Counted from the first letter of the stretch, positions 8,425-16,874 are shown. The stretch: DNA of 64,000 nt from Amycolatopsis keratiniphila subsp. keratiniphila (GCF_001620365.2 NZ_LQMT02000019.1:12912-76911), one strand, 5' to 3'. Translations and numbers: made by a program. The notes: generated by a model not told the origin, from the sequence alone.

Positions 8425-9174
8425 TCAGCGCATGAACAGGCCGCCGTTCGCGTCCCAGCAGGCGCCGGTGACGGAGGCGGCTTCGGGGGAGGCGAGCAGC
8501 GCCACCATCTCGGCGATGAACGTCATGCTGCCCAGCCGTCCGACCGGGATGCCGGCCGTCAGCTTCGCGAGGTTCTCCTCACCGACGATGCGGTGGACCA
8601 TGGGGCTGTCCTGCGGTCCGGGGGAGACCGCGTTCACCGTGACTCCCCGTGCGGCGAGCTCGCGGGCGAACACCTTGGTCGCGGTCAGGATCGCGCCCTT
8701 GGAGGACGCGTAGTGCCCGCCCGTCGAGGTGCCGCCGTTCTGCCCTGCCAGCGAGGCCAGATTGACGATCCGGCCGTATCCGGCTTCGGCCATGTGCGCG
8801 CCGAACAGCTGGCAGGCGTGGAAGGTGCCGTTGAAGTTCACCGCCATCACCTCGTCGAGCTCCTGCGGCGTGATCTCCAGCAACGGTCGCGCCTGGGTGC
8901 GGGCGGCGTTGTTGACCAGCACCTGCACCCCGCCGAAGTCACCGAGCACGGACGCGAGCAGCTGGTCGATGTCCGGGCGGCTGGCGACGTCGACCCGGTA
9001 GCTCTGGGCGTGCGCCCCCGTCCGGTCCAATTCGGTCGCGAGCCGTTTCGCGGCCGCCTCGTCGAGGTCGGCGATCGCCACCCGGTGGCCGCCGCTGTGC
9101 AGGCGCCGGACGATCTGCTCGCCGAGCCCGGTCGCCCCGCCGGTGACCACGGCGACCGGCGCGTTGCCGCTCAC
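8425..9174 (-). CDS. iacE: IacE-like short-chain dehydrogenase/reductase
   Basis: 249-aa classical SDR. It carries the cofactor motif TGGATGLG (residues 11-18), NNAA (88-91), catalytic S141 and the Y155-x3-K159 pair in YASSKG. In the iac pathway IacE acts with IacA on oxidised IAA intermediates on the way to 3-hydroxy-2-oxindole-3-acetate; the chemistry here is inferred from family. The GTG start at 9174 overlaps the stop of the upstream iacD gene in a GTGA junction, indicating translational coupling. A long N-terminal extension in the same frame has no protein-like composition and is not used. Confidence 0.87.
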   Translation of the reverse strand: MSGNAPVAVVTGGATGLGEQIVRRLHSGGHRVAIADLDEAAAKRLATELDRTGAHAQSYRVDVASRPDIDQLLASVLGDFGGVQVLVNNAARTQARPLLEITPQELDEVMAVNFNGTFHACQLFGAHMAEAGYGRIVNLASLAGQNGGTSTGGHYASSKGAILTATKVFARELAARGVTVNAVSPGPQDSPMVHRIVGEENLAKLTAGIPVGRLGSMTFIAEMVALLASPEAASVTGACWDANGGLFMR

Positions 9175-9665
9175 AGCAGGAATCCCGCGGCGGGGACGGC
9201 TTCGTCGGCGTTGACCAGCCGGACGACTTTGCGGGCGAAGCGGTCTTCGCCCGCACTGGCGCCGAGGCGGACGACGTAGTCGACGTCCGCGGCCCACAGG
9301 TCGTGACGGCCGCGTTTGTACGCCACGATGATCTGGGCGGCCCTGAGCGTGACCGACCGGTCGTCGACGCTCGTGGGGATGAAACGCGAGACGGTCCGCA
9401 CGGTGATCGCCGAGTCCACCGCGGCGATCGCGTAGCCCTCGGTCATCCGCCGCACGCGCAGTCCGCGCATCCGGGCGTCGTCGTTGACCATGTTGAGGAC
9501 GTCGTCGAAATCCTCGGCGTCGCGTTCGATCGGGATGACGTACCTCGCGTCTTCGGCGTAAAGCCCTTGCCAGGTCTCGTATTCCTTGGCGTCCAGCAGC
9601 GCGGCCTCGCGCCACGCCAGTTCGATCGCGCGGACCACACGGGGATCGGTGAGGGTCTCAGTCAT
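9171..9665 (-). CDS. iacD: IacD-like ring-hydroxylating dioxygenase small (beta) subunit
   Basis: 164-aa NTF2-fold beta subunit of an aromatic-ring-hydroxylating dioxygenase. WREAALLDAKEYETWQGLYAEDARYVIPI and the later RTVSRFIPTS and AAQIIVAYKRG regions are typical of the family. The subunit has no metal centre; it stabilises the alpha3beta3 oligomer with IacC. Its ATG lies inside the end of iacC (8-bp overlap) and its stop overlaps the start of iacE, so alpha, beta and SDR are coupled. Family assignment is firm; the substrate is inferred from neighbours. Confidence 0.9.
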   Translation of the reverse strand: MTETLTDPRVVRAIELAWREAALLDAKEYETWQGLYAEDARYVIPIERDAEDFDDVLNMVNDDARMRGLRVRRMTEGYAIAAVDSAITVRTVSRFIPTSVDDRSVTLRAAQIIVAYKRGRHDLWAADVDYVVRLGASAGEDRFARKVVRLVNADEAVPAAGFLL

Positions 9666-10953
9666 CGCTCATCATCCGTTTCCATTGGGCGTACGCCGCC
9701 CGCATCCCGGTCTCGTCGGTGACATGGCTGGTCGGCCAGCCCTCGGCGGAGGGCTTCTCGCGACCCAGACCGCGGTTGACCATGATCGGCAGTTCGGGTG
9801 CGCCCTGGGCGCCGCGCTGCACCCGGTCCCAGCCCTCGGAGTCGTCCGGGGTGCCGAATCCGAACGGCCCCTGGAAATGCTCGTGGGCGCGCAGTCGCTC
9901 CCGGTTGACCGGCCCGACGATCTCGGCCGGGCCGTCGCTGCCGAGGGCGACGTGCTCGATCACCGTCTCGTCGACGCTGATCGGCCGCAGCACCCGGAAG
10001 AACGAGATCGACATCGACACGTTCGGGAACAGGTTGAGGTTGAACCCCGTGCCGTGCACGGCACGGACGAGCCTGCGGATCTCGGCCTCGTCCGCCCCCG
10101 CGGCTTCGAGGCTGGCGACCAGGCCGTCGAACCGCGGCTGGAGCGGCTCGCTGCCGTCGTCAGCGTCCAGATCGGAGTGCTCGGGGACCATCTGCATCAC
10201 CGAGTGGCCGTTCCCCAGATCGTGGGTGACCGCCGTCGGATCGGTCATGAACGACATCATCTCGGCGGTTTCCGCGTCGACCGAGGCCATCCAGGAGCGG
10301 TGCACGATGGGGAAGTGGTATCCGTCGGTGGTGTTCTCCAGCTGGATCTTCCAGTTGCCCCGATAGGTGAACCGGTGGGTGCCGAGCACCTTCACCGGGT
10401 AACCGCCGCCCTGCGCCATGAAGCGATCGATCCACAGTTTGACGTCGCCGAGGAAGTCGGCCAGCGGCTCGGCCTCGGTGTTCAGGGTCGCGAAGATCAT
10501 CCCGCCGTAGGACTCGGTGCGCAGGGTCTTCAGCCCGAGATCGGCCTTGTCCATGACGCCCTCGTACCCGTCGGGATACGGGATACCGCGGAGTTTGCCG
10601 TCCAGGCCGTAGGACCAGGCGTGATACGGACAGGTGAATCCGTTGGCGTGGCCGGTCTTCTTCTCGCAGAGCGACGCGCCCCGATGGCGGCACCGGTTCA
10701 CGAGCGTGCGGATCTCGCCCTTACGGTCCTTGGTGACGATGACCGGATGGCGTCCGACGTGGGTCGACTTGAAGCTGCCGGCCTTGGGCAGCTCCGATTT
10801 GTGGGCGACCCAGATCCAGGACCGCTCGAAGATCTTCGTCATCTCCTGGTCGAAGATCGCGGGATCGGTGTACATCCGGCCGGCGACCCGGTCGCCGAGG
10901 ACGAGGTCCGCGGGCGGGAGGTCGTACACGGTGGCGGCGGTGAATTCGGTCAT
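9658..10953 (-). CDS. iacC: IacC-like Rieske dioxygenase large (alpha) subunit
   Basis: 431-aa catalytic subunit of a Rieske non-haem iron dioxygenase. The Rieske [2Fe-2S] ligands are C88-x-H90 and C108-x2-H111 with 17 residues between H90 and C108. The mononuclear iron site shows D210, H213 and H218 in DGYHFPIVHRSW. In the iac pathway IacC converts 3-hydroxy-2-oxindole-3-acetate to catechol. ATG at 10953, 5 bp after the iacB stop; the in-frame sequence upstream belongs to other genes. No catechol cleavage gene lies in the window, so ring opening must be encoded elsewhere. Confidence 0.93.
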   Translation of the reverse strand: MTEFTAATVYDLPPADLVLGDRVAGRMYTDPAIFDQEMTKIFERSWIWVAHKSELPKAGSFKSTHVGRHPVIVTKDRKGEIRTLVNRCRHRGASLCEKKTGHANGFTCPYHAWSYGLDGKLRGIPYPDGYEGVMDKADLGLKTLRTESYGGMIFATLNTEAEPLADFLGDVKLWIDRFMAQGGGYPVKVLGTHRFTYRGNWKIQLENTTDGYHFPIVHRSWMASVDAETAEMMSFMTDPTAVTHDLGNGHSVMQMVPEHSDLDADDGSEPLQPRFDGLVASLEAAGADEAEIRRLVRAVHGTGFNLNLFPNVSMSISFFRVLRPISVDETVIEHVALGSDGPAEIVGPVNRERLRAHEHFQGPFGFGTPDDSEGWDRVQRGAQGAPELPIMVNRGLGREKPSAEGWPTSHVTDETGMRAAYAQWKRMMSDD

Positions 10954-10958
10954 CGCGA

Positions 10959-11330
10959 TCAGCCCCGGTATTCGCGCGGTGTGAGGGCGCGGCCGATGCG
11001 CGCTTCGATCTTGGCGTACTTCCACAGCTTCCACGGGCTGTCGCCGACCGGTGTGGTGCGCAGGAAGTCGCACGCCTTCTTGACGGTCTCCTGCGTGTCG
11101 ACGTCGCAGAGCAGGTAACAGGTCCACGGCCAGCCGTCGGACGGGCCGACCATATGCGAGTCGTCGTCGATGTCGCCGATGAAGTCCACGCCGGGCAAGC
11201 CCTTGATGCCGTCCATCAATGCGACGAAGGCGGTCCAGACGTCTCCAGCGGCGACGCCGCCTTCGGGCAGGTCGAAGAAGTTCTGGTTGATACCGATGCA
11301 GAACAGCACGCGCAGCGGGGTATCGCTCAT
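10959..11330 (-). CDS. iacB: IacB-like small conserved protein
   Basis: 123-aa protein opening MSDTPLRVLFCIGINQNFFD, with WTAFVALMDGIKGLPGVDFIGDIDDD and a Trp/Lys-rich C-terminus (PWKLWKYAKIE). It has no recognisable catalytic motif, and the pattern of strands and helices suggests a small ferredoxin-like alpha/beta sandwich. It sits between the iacA and iacC homologues, matching the position and size class of iacB in proteobacterial iac loci, where it is needed for full IAA turnover but its biochemical step is not well defined. Naming rests mainly on context. Confidence 0.72.
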   Translation of the reverse strand: MSDTPLRVLFCIGINQNFFDLPEGGVAAGDVWTAFVALMDGIKGLPGVDFIGDIDDDSHMVGPSDGWPWTCYLLCDVDTQETVKKACDFLRTTPVGDSPWKLWKYAKIEARIGRALTPREYRG

Positions 11331-11368
11331 GGTGGTGGTCCAACTCCTCGTCAGCGGTCGGTGGTGGG

Positions 11369-12508
11369 TCACTGGAAGCCGGGAACGGTGGGCGGATGGC
11401 CCATCAGCACGGCACCCGCGGCGTCGTACATGGCCGGCCCAAGGAAGGCGTGCTGCTGTGGGACCAGGGCGTCGCCGAGCAGCCACTGCAGCGGATGGTC
11501 CGTGGCGATGGCACCCGTCCCGGACAAGCCGATGACCCGGTTGACGGTCTCGGCGGCGGTCTTCGCGAGGTGGGTCGAGGCGAGCCGGAGATGGGCGTTC
11601 TGATGCGGCGCGACGGGATCGCCGTCCAGCACGGTCTGCCACGCCCCGTCGGTGACCTCGTAGAAGTACGCCCGCGCGGACCGCATCGTCGCCTCGGCTT
11701 CGGCGAGTCCCATCCGGTAATAGGCGCGGTCGGCGAGTTTCGGCGCACCCGTGACGCCCGAACGGCCGCTGCCGACCTCGGTCGCGAAGTCGAGCGCCGC
11801 GCGGGCGACCCCCGCGCCGACGACCGCCAGCACCTGGGAGGCGTACGCGAGCGTGGGGTAGCGGTACAGCGGCTCGTCGATGGTGGGCTCACCGCCGCGG
11901 ATGAACGTCCATTCGCGTGGCACCTCGACCTTGTCGACGACCAGATCGAAGGAACCGGTGCCCTTCATCCCGACGACGTCCCACTCCTGGACGATCTCGA
12001 CCTGCTCGGGCCGCAGCAGGGCGGTGCGCGGCTTTCCGGCGGTCGTGTCGTCCCCCGGGATGCCGACGCCCAGGACGTCCGCGCCCATACAGCCGCTCGC
12101 GAACTTCCAGCGCCCGTCGACCAGGAAACCGGAGGCGGTGGGCTCGGCTCGTTGCACGGGGAAGAGCCCACCGGCGAAGCACACGTCGGGACCGTCGGCG
12201 TAGAGCTCGGCCTGCGTCTCGACGGGCAGCGCCGCGAGATAGACCAGCGCGGAGCCGAAGCTGGCCACCCAGCCGGTGGACCCGTCGACGACGGAGATCC
12301 GCTCCACCGTCCGCAGGAATTCCGCCGGGGGCAGGGGCCTGCCGCCGAACCGTTCGGGCGTCGCGGACCGGTAGACGCCTGCCGCCTTGAGTCTGCCGAC
12401 GAAGTCGCGGGAGACGTACCGCTGGTCGCGGAACTCCTGACGGCGCTCGAGGAGTTCGGCCAGGACGTCGTCGAGTGTCACGGCCGGGCTCTCCTGGATC
12501 TGGGCCAT
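11369..12508 (-). CDS. iacA: IacA-like flavin-dependent indole-3-acetate monooxygenase
   Basis: 379-aa protein with acyl-CoA dehydrogenase/HpaB-DszC fold: helical N-terminal domain (SRDFVGRLKAAGVYRSATPE), middle beta domain (DGRWKFASGCMGADVLGV, IVQEWDVVGMKGTGSFDLVV) and C-terminal four-helix bundle ending in IGLSGTGAIATDHPLQWLLGDA. Such enzymes use reduced flavin from a partner reductase, here probably IacG, to hydroxylate rather than dehydrogenate. IacA starts IAA catabolism by oxidising the indole ring. First gene of the leftward operon; ATG at 12508 preceded by GAGGAG, with a -10-like TAGCGT at 12544-12549. Confidence 0.88.
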   Translation of the reverse strand: MAQIQESPAVTLDDVLAELLERRQEFRDQRYVSRDFVGRLKAAGVYRSATPERFGGRPLPPAEFLRTVERISVVDGSTGWVASFGSALVYLAALPVETQAELYADGPDVCFAGGLFPVQRAEPTASGFLVDGRWKFASGCMGADVLGVGIPGDDTTAGKPRTALLRPEQVEIVQEWDVVGMKGTGSFDLVVDKVEVPREWTFIRGGEPTIDEPLYRYPTLAYASQVLAVVGAGVARAALDFATEVGSGRSGVTGAPKLADRAYYRMGLAEAEATMRSARAYFYEVTDGAWQTVLDGDPVAPHQNAHLRLASTHLAKTAAETVNRVIGLSGTGAIATDHPLQWLLGDALVPQQHAFLGPAMYDAAGAVLMGHPPTVPGFQ

Positions 12509-12566
12509 CGGGCGCTCCTCGCGTCGTAGGGAAGATGTCTCCGACGCTAGGGATCACCGCCGCGCG

Positions 12567-12579
12567 TGGCCATTGGTCA
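12567..12579. promoter_or_regulatory. Imperfect palindrome at the iacA -35 position
   Basis: TGGCCATTGGTCA is a 13-bp near-palindrome with two non-complementary positions. It lies where the -35 element would be expected for the leftward iacA promoter, whose -10-like TAGCGT (minus strand) is at 12544-12549. It could be an operator or part of the promoter; inference only. Confidence 0.35.
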
Positions 12580-12612
12580 TTGCCTGCCGGTGGCCGGGGA
12601 TTCCCACGCAGA

Positions 12613-12633
12613 GGGGTAGGGGAAATCCTTACC
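12613..12633. promoter_or_regulatory. Shared iac promoter motif, copy 1 (iacA/kinase spacer)
   Basis: GGTAGGGGAAATCCTTACC is a partial dyad (GGTAGGG against CCTTACC, 6 of 7 pairs). Related sequences occur upstream of iacG (14152-14169) and in the carrier/amidase spacer (18911-18927). It sits between the divergent iacA and kinase genes. The best candidate binder is the FixJ-type regulator at 16214. Supported only by recurrence and position. Confidence 0.5.
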
Positions 12634-12667
12634 GGAGGGTCCGGCGGCGAACTCCTATGCTGAGCCC

Positions 12668-14155
12668 GTGGAGGTCGACCCGATCGCGCCCGAGCTGGCC
12701 ACCGGCGACTTCGTGGCGATGATGAACGCCTCGAAGGTGTGCGTGCTGGTCCACGACGCGGCGACCAAGAACATCCTGTGGGCCAATCCCGCCGCGTGCG
12801 AAATGCTCGAATTCAGTCTTTCCGAGCTGCGCCCGCTCAAGGCCAACCACATGAGCAGCTCCGCCCAGCAGTACGACCGGGTGATCGGACGGGCCTGGCT
12901 CCAGGCGGCGGTCGAACACGGTTCGAGCCGGATCGTGTGGCACTACCGGAGCAAATCCGGCCGGGTCATCCCCACCGACGCGGTCGCCATCCGGGTCGAG
13001 CTGGAGCGCGGCCCCGCGGTGATGGTCCAGTTCCGCGACATCCAGCGCGCGGAGGAGATCGAACGAGAGCTGAAGCTGACCACGTCGTACGTCGACGCGC
13101 TGGCCCGGCACACCTCGACCGTGGCGTTCATGCTCGACGCCGCCGGCGCGGTCCGGTTCGCGACGGACAGCGCGCTGACCTTCCTCGGCCTGACCGGCGA
13201 CGACGACCGCCTGGCAGGCGAGCCGCTGACCGCGTACGCGCGGTTGTACCTGGGCGGCAGGCCGGTGCGCTGGGCCGAGGTGGTCGCCGGTGCCGATCCG
13301 GTCGGGCCGGTGCAGCTGGAGTTGCCGGGGGAGAGCTCGACCTGGCTGGAAGGGAGCCTGGAGCGGCTTTCCGAGTCCAAGGTCGACGCGTATCTGATGA
13401 TCCTGCACGACGTGTCCGAACGCGTCCGCGGCGAAGCCCGGCGAGAGCTGGAGCTGCGGCACGAGAACTACCTGGCGCGCTACAACGCCATGGGGGACAT
13501 GGCGATGGCGATCGCGCACGAACTCGGGCAGCCGCTGGCCGCCGCCGCGAACTTCATCGCGGGTATCCGGGCGCGTGCGGCCACGATGGCGGACGGCGGC
13601 GACGTCCGTGAGCAGATGGGCTACGGCCTGGACAGCGTCGCCCGTCAGATCGACCGGGCCAAGGACATCGTCGGTTCACTGCGGTCGTTCGTCGGGCATC
13701 TGGAACAGGTCGAGCAGGTGGTCGACCTGAACGAGATCGTCCGGGAATGCCTGTACTTCGTCGAGCTGAGCGCCGCGCCGAACTCGGTCACCGTGCAGGT
13801 CCGGCTCGATCCGGCGCCGGTGCTGGTGCGGTGCGAACGCGTCCTCACCGGGCAGGTGGTGATGAACCTCTGCCTCAACGCGATCGACGAGACCACCGAA
13901 TGCGAACCCGTGCAGCGGCGGATCACGGTGGGCACCCGGGCCAAGGAGGGGGTCGGCGTCCTCACCGTCGACGATCACGGCCGCGGCGTCGCCAGGGATC
14001 CGTTCGCCGAGTCGTTCACCAGCAAACCCGGTGGCAGCGGGATCGGGCTGGCGCTGAGCCATCGCATCATCACCCGGCAGCACGGGAGCATCTGGGCCGA
14101 GCGGCGGGACGGCGGCGGCTCGCGGTTCGGCTTCGCCCTGCCGCTGGCCACGTAA
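12668..14155 (+). CDS. Soluble PAS-domain sensor histidine kinase (IacS-like)
   Basis: 495-aa kinase without membrane segments, hence a cytoplasmic sensor. Two PAS-like regions span about residues 15-125 (ILWANPAACEMLEFSLSEL) and 135-250 (DAAGAVRFATDSALTFLG). FixL-type phospho-acceptor AMAIAHELGQPLAAAANFI lies near residue 280, followed by an HATPase domain (NLCLNAI, GGSGIGLALSHRII). It probably detects IAA or an early metabolite inside the cell; a kinase with LuxR-type partner is known from some proteobacterial iac loci. GTG at 12668 lies 7 bp after a TATGCT -10 hexamer, so the transcript is likely leaderless. Its partner regulator is three genes downstream. Confidence 0.88.
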   Translation: MEVDPIAPELATGDFVAMMNASKVCVLVHDAATKNILWANPAACEMLEFSLSELRPLKANHMSSSAQQYDRVIGRAWLQAAVEHGSSRIVWHYRSKSGRVIPTDAVAIRVELERGPAVMVQFRDIQRAEEIERELKLTTSYVDALARHTSTVAFMLDAAGAVRFATDSALTFLGLTGDDDRLAGEPLTAYARLYLGGRPVRWAEVVAGADPVGPVQLELPGESSTWLEGSLERLSESKVDAYLMILHDVSERVRGEARRELELRHENYLARYNAMGDMAMAIAHELGQPLAAAANFIAGIRARAATMADGGDVREQMGYGLDSVARQIDRAKDIVGSLRSFVGHLEQVEQVVDLNEIVRECLYFVELSAAPNSVTVQVRLDPAPVLVRCERVLTGQVVMNLCLNAIDETTECEPVQRRITVGTRAKEGVGVLTVDDHGRGVARDPFAESFTSKPGGSGIGLALSHRIITRQHGSIWAERRDGGGSRFGFALPLAT

Positions 14156-14169
14156 GGGAAATCCTCAGG
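14152..14169. promoter_or_regulatory. Shared iac promoter motif, copy 2 (upstream of iacG)
   Basis: GTAAGGGAAATCCTCAGG overlaps the kinase stop codon and lies 44 bp before a TAGCGT -10-like hexamer at 14214-14219, itself 7 bp before the iacG ATG. The core GTAAGGGAAATCCT closely matches the copy at 12613-12633. This suggests iacG has its own activated, leaderless promoter rather than relying only on read-through from the kinase gene. Confidence 0.5.
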
Positions 14170-14225
14170 CGGCGCGGTGGAACTCGGGATATCGCCGGTT
14201 TCGGCCACGGCTCTAGCGTCGGGGT

Positions 14226-14726
14226 ATGCCCGATGAGCTGACCACCACCCAGCGACGGTTCCGCGCGGCGATGGCGAACCTTTCGACGGCTGTCAACATC
14301 GTCACCACCGACGGCGTCAGCGGCCGCGCCGGCATCACGGTGAGCGCGGTCTGCTCGGTCACCGACTCGCCGCCGACGCTGCTGGTCTGCGTCAACCAGT
14401 CGAGCTACACACACGACATCTTCCGGACCAACGGCAGGATGGCCATCAACGTCCTGGCCGCGCAGCACGAGGATCTCGCCCTGCAGTTCGCCGGCGCGAC
14501 GGACGTGCCGATGCTCGACCGGTTCCGGTTCGAGGTCTGGGATCACGACAGGTTCGGCATCCCCGTGGTCCGCGACGCGGCCGCCGTCCTCATCGGAGGA
14601 GTCGGCGCCGAGTTCACCCAAGGGACGCACACGGTGCTCTTCGTCGAGGTCGAAGACGTCTTCGTCGACGAGGAGGCCGGTGGTCTCGCCTACTTCCGGC
14701 GCGAATTCCACCGGATCGCGCCATGA
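14226..14726 (+). CDS. iacG: IacG-like flavin reductase
   Basis: 166-aa flavin reductase of the HpaC/FMN-binding split-barrel family. Typical elements are RAAMANLSTAVNIVTTDG, GITVSAVCSVTDSPPTLLVCVN and FRTNGRMAINVLAAQHEDLA. It supplies reduced flavin to the two-component monooxygenase IacA, encoded divergently. The ATG lies 7 bp after a TAGCGT hexamer, implying a leaderless mRNA. The 3' end overlaps the next gene (ATGA), so the two are coupled. Confidence 0.88.
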   Translation: MPDELTTTQRRFRAAMANLSTAVNIVTTDGVSGRAGITVSAVCSVTDSPPTLLVCVNQSSYTHDIFRTNGRMAINVLAAQHEDLALQFAGATDVPMLDRFRFEVWDHDRFGIPVVRDAAAVLIGGVGAEFTQGTHTVLFVEVEDVFVDEEAGGLAYFRREFHRIAP

Positions 14727-14983
14727 GTGAGCGCACCACGTTGATGTGTTACAACGACAACCACGGCTACGGCTGGCGCCATGTGGACCTGTTCGTGCAC
14801 GACTCCGAGGGCCGTGAGCTGAACTGGGTCCATTGGCAGGCCCCGGCCGACGGTCCCGAGGCCGCCGACGAGGTGACGGCGCGGGTCGAAGCCCGGCTGA
14901 AGCGGACGTCGGAGTGGCGGCACGGGGTCAGCGCGGGCGGCGTGGACTATTGGGAAGCGGATGCCGCGTGGGAGGACGAGTGA
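14723..14983 (+). CDS. Small conserved-looking protein of unknown function in the iac locus
   Basis: 86 aa, unusually rich in His, Trp and acidic residues (MCYNDNHGYGWRHVDLF, WVHWQAPADG, CT DYWEADAAWEDE). No known domain or motif recognised. Its start overlaps the iacG stop (ATGA) and its stop overlaps the amidase start (GTGA), so it is a real, translationally coupled cistron. It has no counterpart among the named iac genes I know. A role as an accessory or metal-binding factor would be speculation. Confidence 0.75.
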   Translation: MSERTTLMCYNDNHGYGWRHVDLFVHDSEGRELNWVHWQAPADGPEAADEVTARVEARLKRTSEWRHGVSAGGVDYWEADAAWEDE

Positions 14984-16200
14984 ACCTCATGCGCCCGTGG
15001 TCGCTGCGGGAACTCGTCCAGGACCTGCGGCTGGGGCGGACCACTCCGGAAGCGGCCGCGAAACGCGCGCTCGCCCGGATCGCCGAGACGGACTCGGAGC
15101 TGCGCGCCTGGGTCGACCGGACGGACTTCCTGCCGGGCGCGGGTGTGCCACTCGGAGTCAAAGACATCATAGATCTGGCGGGTGTGCCCACCCGTTGCGG
15201 TTCGACGCTGCGCGCGGAAGCCGCTCCGGCGGCTTCGGACGCGGCGATCGTGACCGCGTGGCGCGCGGCCGGAATGGCTCCGCTCGGAAAGACGGTCACG
15301 ACCGAGTTCGCGTTCTTCGCCCCTGGCCCGACCCGAAATCCCGCTGCTCCCGGTCACACCCCGGGCGGCTCGTCGAGCGGGTCGGCCGCCGCGGTCGCGT
15401 CCGGGCAGGTACCGTTGGCGCTCGGTTCGCAGACCGCGGGGTCGGTCACCAGGCCGGCGTCGTACTGCGGGGTCGCGTCGCTGGTGATGAGCCACGGCCG
15501 GTACCCGGTCACCGGTGTGACGGGATTGAGCCCCAGCCTGGACAGTCACGGTGTCTTCGCGGCCACGGCCGCCGACCTCGCGATCGCGTGGGCCGCGCTG
15601 ACCGAAGAGCCCGCGCAGGAAGCGCGTCCACCGCGGATCCTGGTGTGGTCCGCCGACGCGCTCGACGTCGTCGAAACACCGATGCGGCATGCGTTGAACC
15701 AGGCGGCGAAGCGTCTGCACGAAGCAGGGGCGATCGTCGAGCCGTTCTGTGACGAACGGCTGATGGCCGAGCTCACGGCCGCGCATCCGGTCGTGATGGC
15801 CTATGAGGCTGCGCGGGAAAGGGCCGCGGAACTCGCCGTGGCCGAGCGGTTGAGCGCGCCCTTGGCGCAACTGCTCCGGGCCGGTGCCGCGACCTCGGCC
15901 GACGAGTACGAGGCCGCCCGCGCGACCATCGCCGACGGCGCGGTGCGGCTCGCGGAGATGTTCGACGTCGTGCTCGGCCCGGCCGCGCCCGGCGCGGCGC
16001 CACCCGGACTGGAGGCGACGGGGAACCCGGTGCTGAGCCGGGGATGGCAGGCACTCGGCCTGCCCGTGGTCGCCTTGCCCGGATTCACCGACACGGCGGG
16101 GCTGCCGCTGGGTCTGCAACTCGTCGGCCGCCACGGCGGGGAGAACGAACTGCTCGGCCACGCGTGCTGGGCGGAGCGGGTGCTCGCCGGGGATTCATGA
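14980..16200 (+). CDS. Amidase-signature enzyme 1 of the iac locus (IacH-like)
   Basis: 406-aa amidase-signature hydrolase. The Ser-cisSer-Lys triad is recognisable: Lys in GVKDIIDLAG, cis-Ser in the Gly/Ser-rich GGSSSGSAAAVASG, and nucleophile Ser in GSQTAGSVTRPASYCG. Proteobacterial iac clusters carry one amidase, IacH, of unsettled role; plausible substrates are amide conjugates of IAA or a ring-opened oxindole. GTG at 14980 overlaps the previous stop; ATG at 14989 is an alternative. A second amidase at 18955 competes for the IacH label. Confidence 0.85.
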   Translation: MNLMRPWSLRELVQDLRLGRTTPEAAAKRALARIAETDSELRAWVDRTDFLPGAGVPLGVKDIIDLAGVPTRCGSTLRAEAAPAASDAAIVTAWRAAGMAPLGKTVTTEFAFFAPGPTRNPAAPGHTPGGSSSGSAAAVASGQVPLALGSQTAGSVTRPASYCGVASLVMSHGRYPVTGVTGLSPSLDSHGVFAATAADLAIAWAALTEEPAQEARPPRILVWSADALDVVETPMRHALNQAAKRLHEAGAIVEPFCDERLMAELTAAHPVVMAYEAARERAAELAVAERLSAPLAQLLRAGAATSADEYEAARATIADGAVRLAEMFDVVLGPAAPGAAPPGLEATGNPVLSRGWQALGLPVVALPGFTDTAGLPLGLQLVGRHGGENELLGHACWAERVLAGDS

Positions 16201-16213
16201 TAGGGAGCTCTCC

Positions 16214-16855
16214 ATGGTCACCACCGATTCCGCGTCCGGCGGCGAGACGTCGCCGGTGGTCTACATCGTCGACGACGACGAGGCCATCCGCCAATCCCTG
16301 GTGTTCCTGCTGGAGAGCGTCGGCATCCAGGCGCTCGTCTACCCGGACGGGCCGACGTTCCTGGAGGAGTTCGACCCGGACGAGCCGAGCGTGCTGATCG
16401 TCGACGTCCGGATGCCGGGGCTCAGCGGCCTGCAACTGCAGGAGAAACTGGTCGCCCGCGAATTCCCGGCCCCGGTGATCTTCTGTTCCGCGCACGGCGA
16501 CATCCCGATGTCGGTACGGGCGCTCCGCCTCGGCGCCGTCGACTTCCTCGAGAAGCCGTACGAGCCGCAGCGGATGCTGGAGGTCGTCCAGGCGCAGCTG
16601 GTGGTCGCGGCGGAACGGTTCTCTGAAGCCGCCTGCCGCAAAGCCGTCACCGAGCGGATCGCGACGCTGACCCCGCGCGAACGCGAGGTGCTCCGGCTGG
16701 TGATCGACGGTCTGCCCAGCCAGCTGATCGCGCGGCAGCTGGGCACGAGCGTGAAGACCGTCGATGTGCACCGGGCCCGGATCAAGGCCAAGACCGAGTC
16801 GGACAGCCTCGGCACTTTGGTGCGCGATGTGCTTCAGCACCAGGTCACGGTGTAG
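16214..16855 (+). CDS. FixJ-type response regulator (LuxR HTH), IacR2-like
   Basis: 213-aa regulator. Receiver with YIVDDDEAIRQSL, phospho-acceptor D64 in LIVDVRMPG and Lys in FLEKPYEP, the FixJ hallmark in place of NarL-type LLK. LuxR HTH LTPREREVLRLVIDG follows at about residues 148-205. It ends the kinase-iacG-unknown-amidase-regulator gene group, so its partner is the soluble kinase at 12668. It probably activates iac promoters in response to IAA or a metabolite. ATG 13 bp after the amidase stop, preceded by AGGGAG. Confidence 0.9.
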   Translation: MVTTDSASGGETSPVVYIVDDDEAIRQSLVFLLESVGIQALVYPDGPTFLEEFDPDEPSVLIVDVRMPGLSGLQLQEKLVAREFPAPVIFCSAHGDIPMSVRALRLGAVDFLEKPYEPQRMLEVVQAQLVVAAERFSEAACRKAVTERIATLTPREREVLRLVIDGLPSQLIARQLGTSVKTVDVHRARIKAKTESDSLGTLVRDVLQHQVTV

Positions 16856-16874
16856 GTGCCGATCGGTCCAGGTG

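Noticed and set aside
11369-12508. Ordinary acyl-CoA dehydrogenase of fatty-acid oxidation
   Set aside because: Company of a flavin reductase, Rieske dioxygenase, SDR and the IacB-type gene fits the monooxygenase branch (IacA, HpaB/DszC-like) better.
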